Shown: positions 63,581-64,000 of the stretch, piece after piece
Numbering within the stretch: position 1 is the first letter of the stretch
Layout of the letters: every line of letters starts with the position of its first letter
Source: Planctomycetota bacterium
GTDB lineage: Bacteria; Planctomycetota; UBA1135; GCA-002686595
DNA length: 64,000 bases
Direction of reading: 5' to 3'
Assembly (NCBI GenBank): GCA_016712565.1
Contig: JADJQU010000001.1
Coordinates: forward strand, 310,001 to 374,000
Notes under the pieces: generated by a model
What the model was told of the DNA's origin: nothing
The model's input: only the letters and a program-made list of their open reading frames with translations
Databases searched by the model: none
Program-made: the position numbers and the translations under genes

Positions 63581-64000
63581 ATGGCGTTCGTCCCCCGTTG
63601 CCTGGTCGCCCCTTTCCTCGTTCTCATCACCGGAGCCGCGTCGGCGCAGATCGTCCCCGAGCCCCCGTTCGTGGGGCAGCAGTCCGACAGCTTCGAGACC
63701 CAAACTTCGGGCATCTTCACCCCCTGCATCCAGGGGCGCGTGTTCAACAACACCGCGGACCTGTGCGACCCCGCGGGCAGCATGGCCCACATCACGACCA
63801 GTTGGGGGTTCATGTGCTCGATCTTCCCCCAGAGCGGCGCCAAGCTCTTCGGTTCCGGGGGCGGACCGGCGATCTACACCTTCGACGTGCCGGCCACGCG
63901 CTTCGGCGGGTTCTTCGGCACCAACGCCGGAGTCCCGGACGCGACGATCGAGTTCTACGACACCAACGGCAACCTGATCTCCAGCCACCTGGCGACGATT
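63581..64000 (+). CDS. Exported protein, 3' end cut off by the window edge
   Basis: 140 codons are visible, open to the right edge. ATG 63581 has GGAGG 7 nt upstream. Signal peptide (LVAPFLVLITGAASAQ), then a beta-rich domain: SDSFETQTSGIFTPC, GRVFNNTADLCD, IYTFDVPATRFGGFFGTNAG and ATIEFYDTNGNLISSHLATI. The last part resembles exported proteins that often end in a PEP-CTERM-type anchor, but the C-terminus is not seen. Divergent from the sulfatase-like gene by 280 nt. Function unknown. Confidence 0.75.
   Translation, partial: MAFVPRCLVAPFLVLITGAASAQIVPEPPFVGQQSDSFETQTSGIFTPCIQGRVFNNTADLCDPAGSMAHITTSWGFMCSIFPQSGAKLFGSGGGPAIYTFDVPATRFGGFFGTNAGVPDATIEFYDTNGNLISSHLATI

Overview
The window is very GC-rich bacterial chromosomal DNA. 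Gene content points to an uncultured member of the Planctomycetota. The indicators are exported proteins with a recurring C-terminal domain of the type CTPSIAGVG...NNKPGLVIYSDGG, several HEAT/TPR-type secreted proteins, a carboxypeptidase-regulatory-domain protein, TPR-carrying sulfatase-like and NapH/FixG-like proteins, and a MoxR-DUF58-VWA operon. This assignment comes from family recognition, not from a marker gene, and no rRNA or tRNA was seen.

Layout. 1-3.1 kb: a partial SGNH-type protein and a large exported protein on the minus strand. 3.5-6.7 kb: a membrane Fe-S/TPR protein divergent from a CBS-domain protein, followed by an Rrf2-type regulator. 7-8.6 kb: a radical SAM protein. 8.9-15.2 kb (minus): a nucleotide-sugar block (epimerase, UDP-sugar dehydrogenase, GT2, overlapping by 4 nt), a cysteine-synthase-like enzyme and two exported proteins. 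15.6-21.2 kb: a HAMP protein, a CHASE4 histidine kinase and a receiver-kinase hybrid, facing a GGDEF-EAL protein. 21.5-24.3 kb: a lipoprotein, a roughly 174-bp tandem repeat array and a hemolysin III protein ending in a poly-G tract. 24.3-27.1 kb: a nitronate monooxygenase-like enzyme and an insertion sequence with perfect 24-bp ends. 27.3-36.6 kb (plus): HEAT, beta-helix, YceK-like, glycosyltransferase and two metalloprotease-like genes. 36.7-37.3 kb: an AhpD/peroxidase-related gene with an in-frame TGA exactly where the catalytic Cys belongs. 37.3-46.2 kb (minus): regulatory-domain protein, DEDD nuclease, lipoprotein, lamin-tail protein, Kelch protein and aldehyde dehydrogenase. 46.3-56.2 kb: Nudix, DUF1428, a very large exported protein, and polysaccharide genes including an unusual nucleotidyltransferase plus NDK-like fusion. 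56.2-63.3 kb: VWA, VWA, a membrane protein, DUF58, MoxR, and a sulfatase-like TPR lipoprotein. 63.6 kb to the right edge: a partial exported protein.

The best candidate for something new is the probable selenoprotein at 36670-37257. It has a CxxU redox motif and a correctly spaced hairpin after the UGA. Other points of interest are the NTase-NDK fusion, the structured 174-bp repeats, the IS element with a second lone end 2.7 kb away, and a Kelch 3'-end duplication flanking the lamin-tail gene. Five otherwise intact genes carry a single frameshift. These could be assembly errors or true decay, and only reads can decide.
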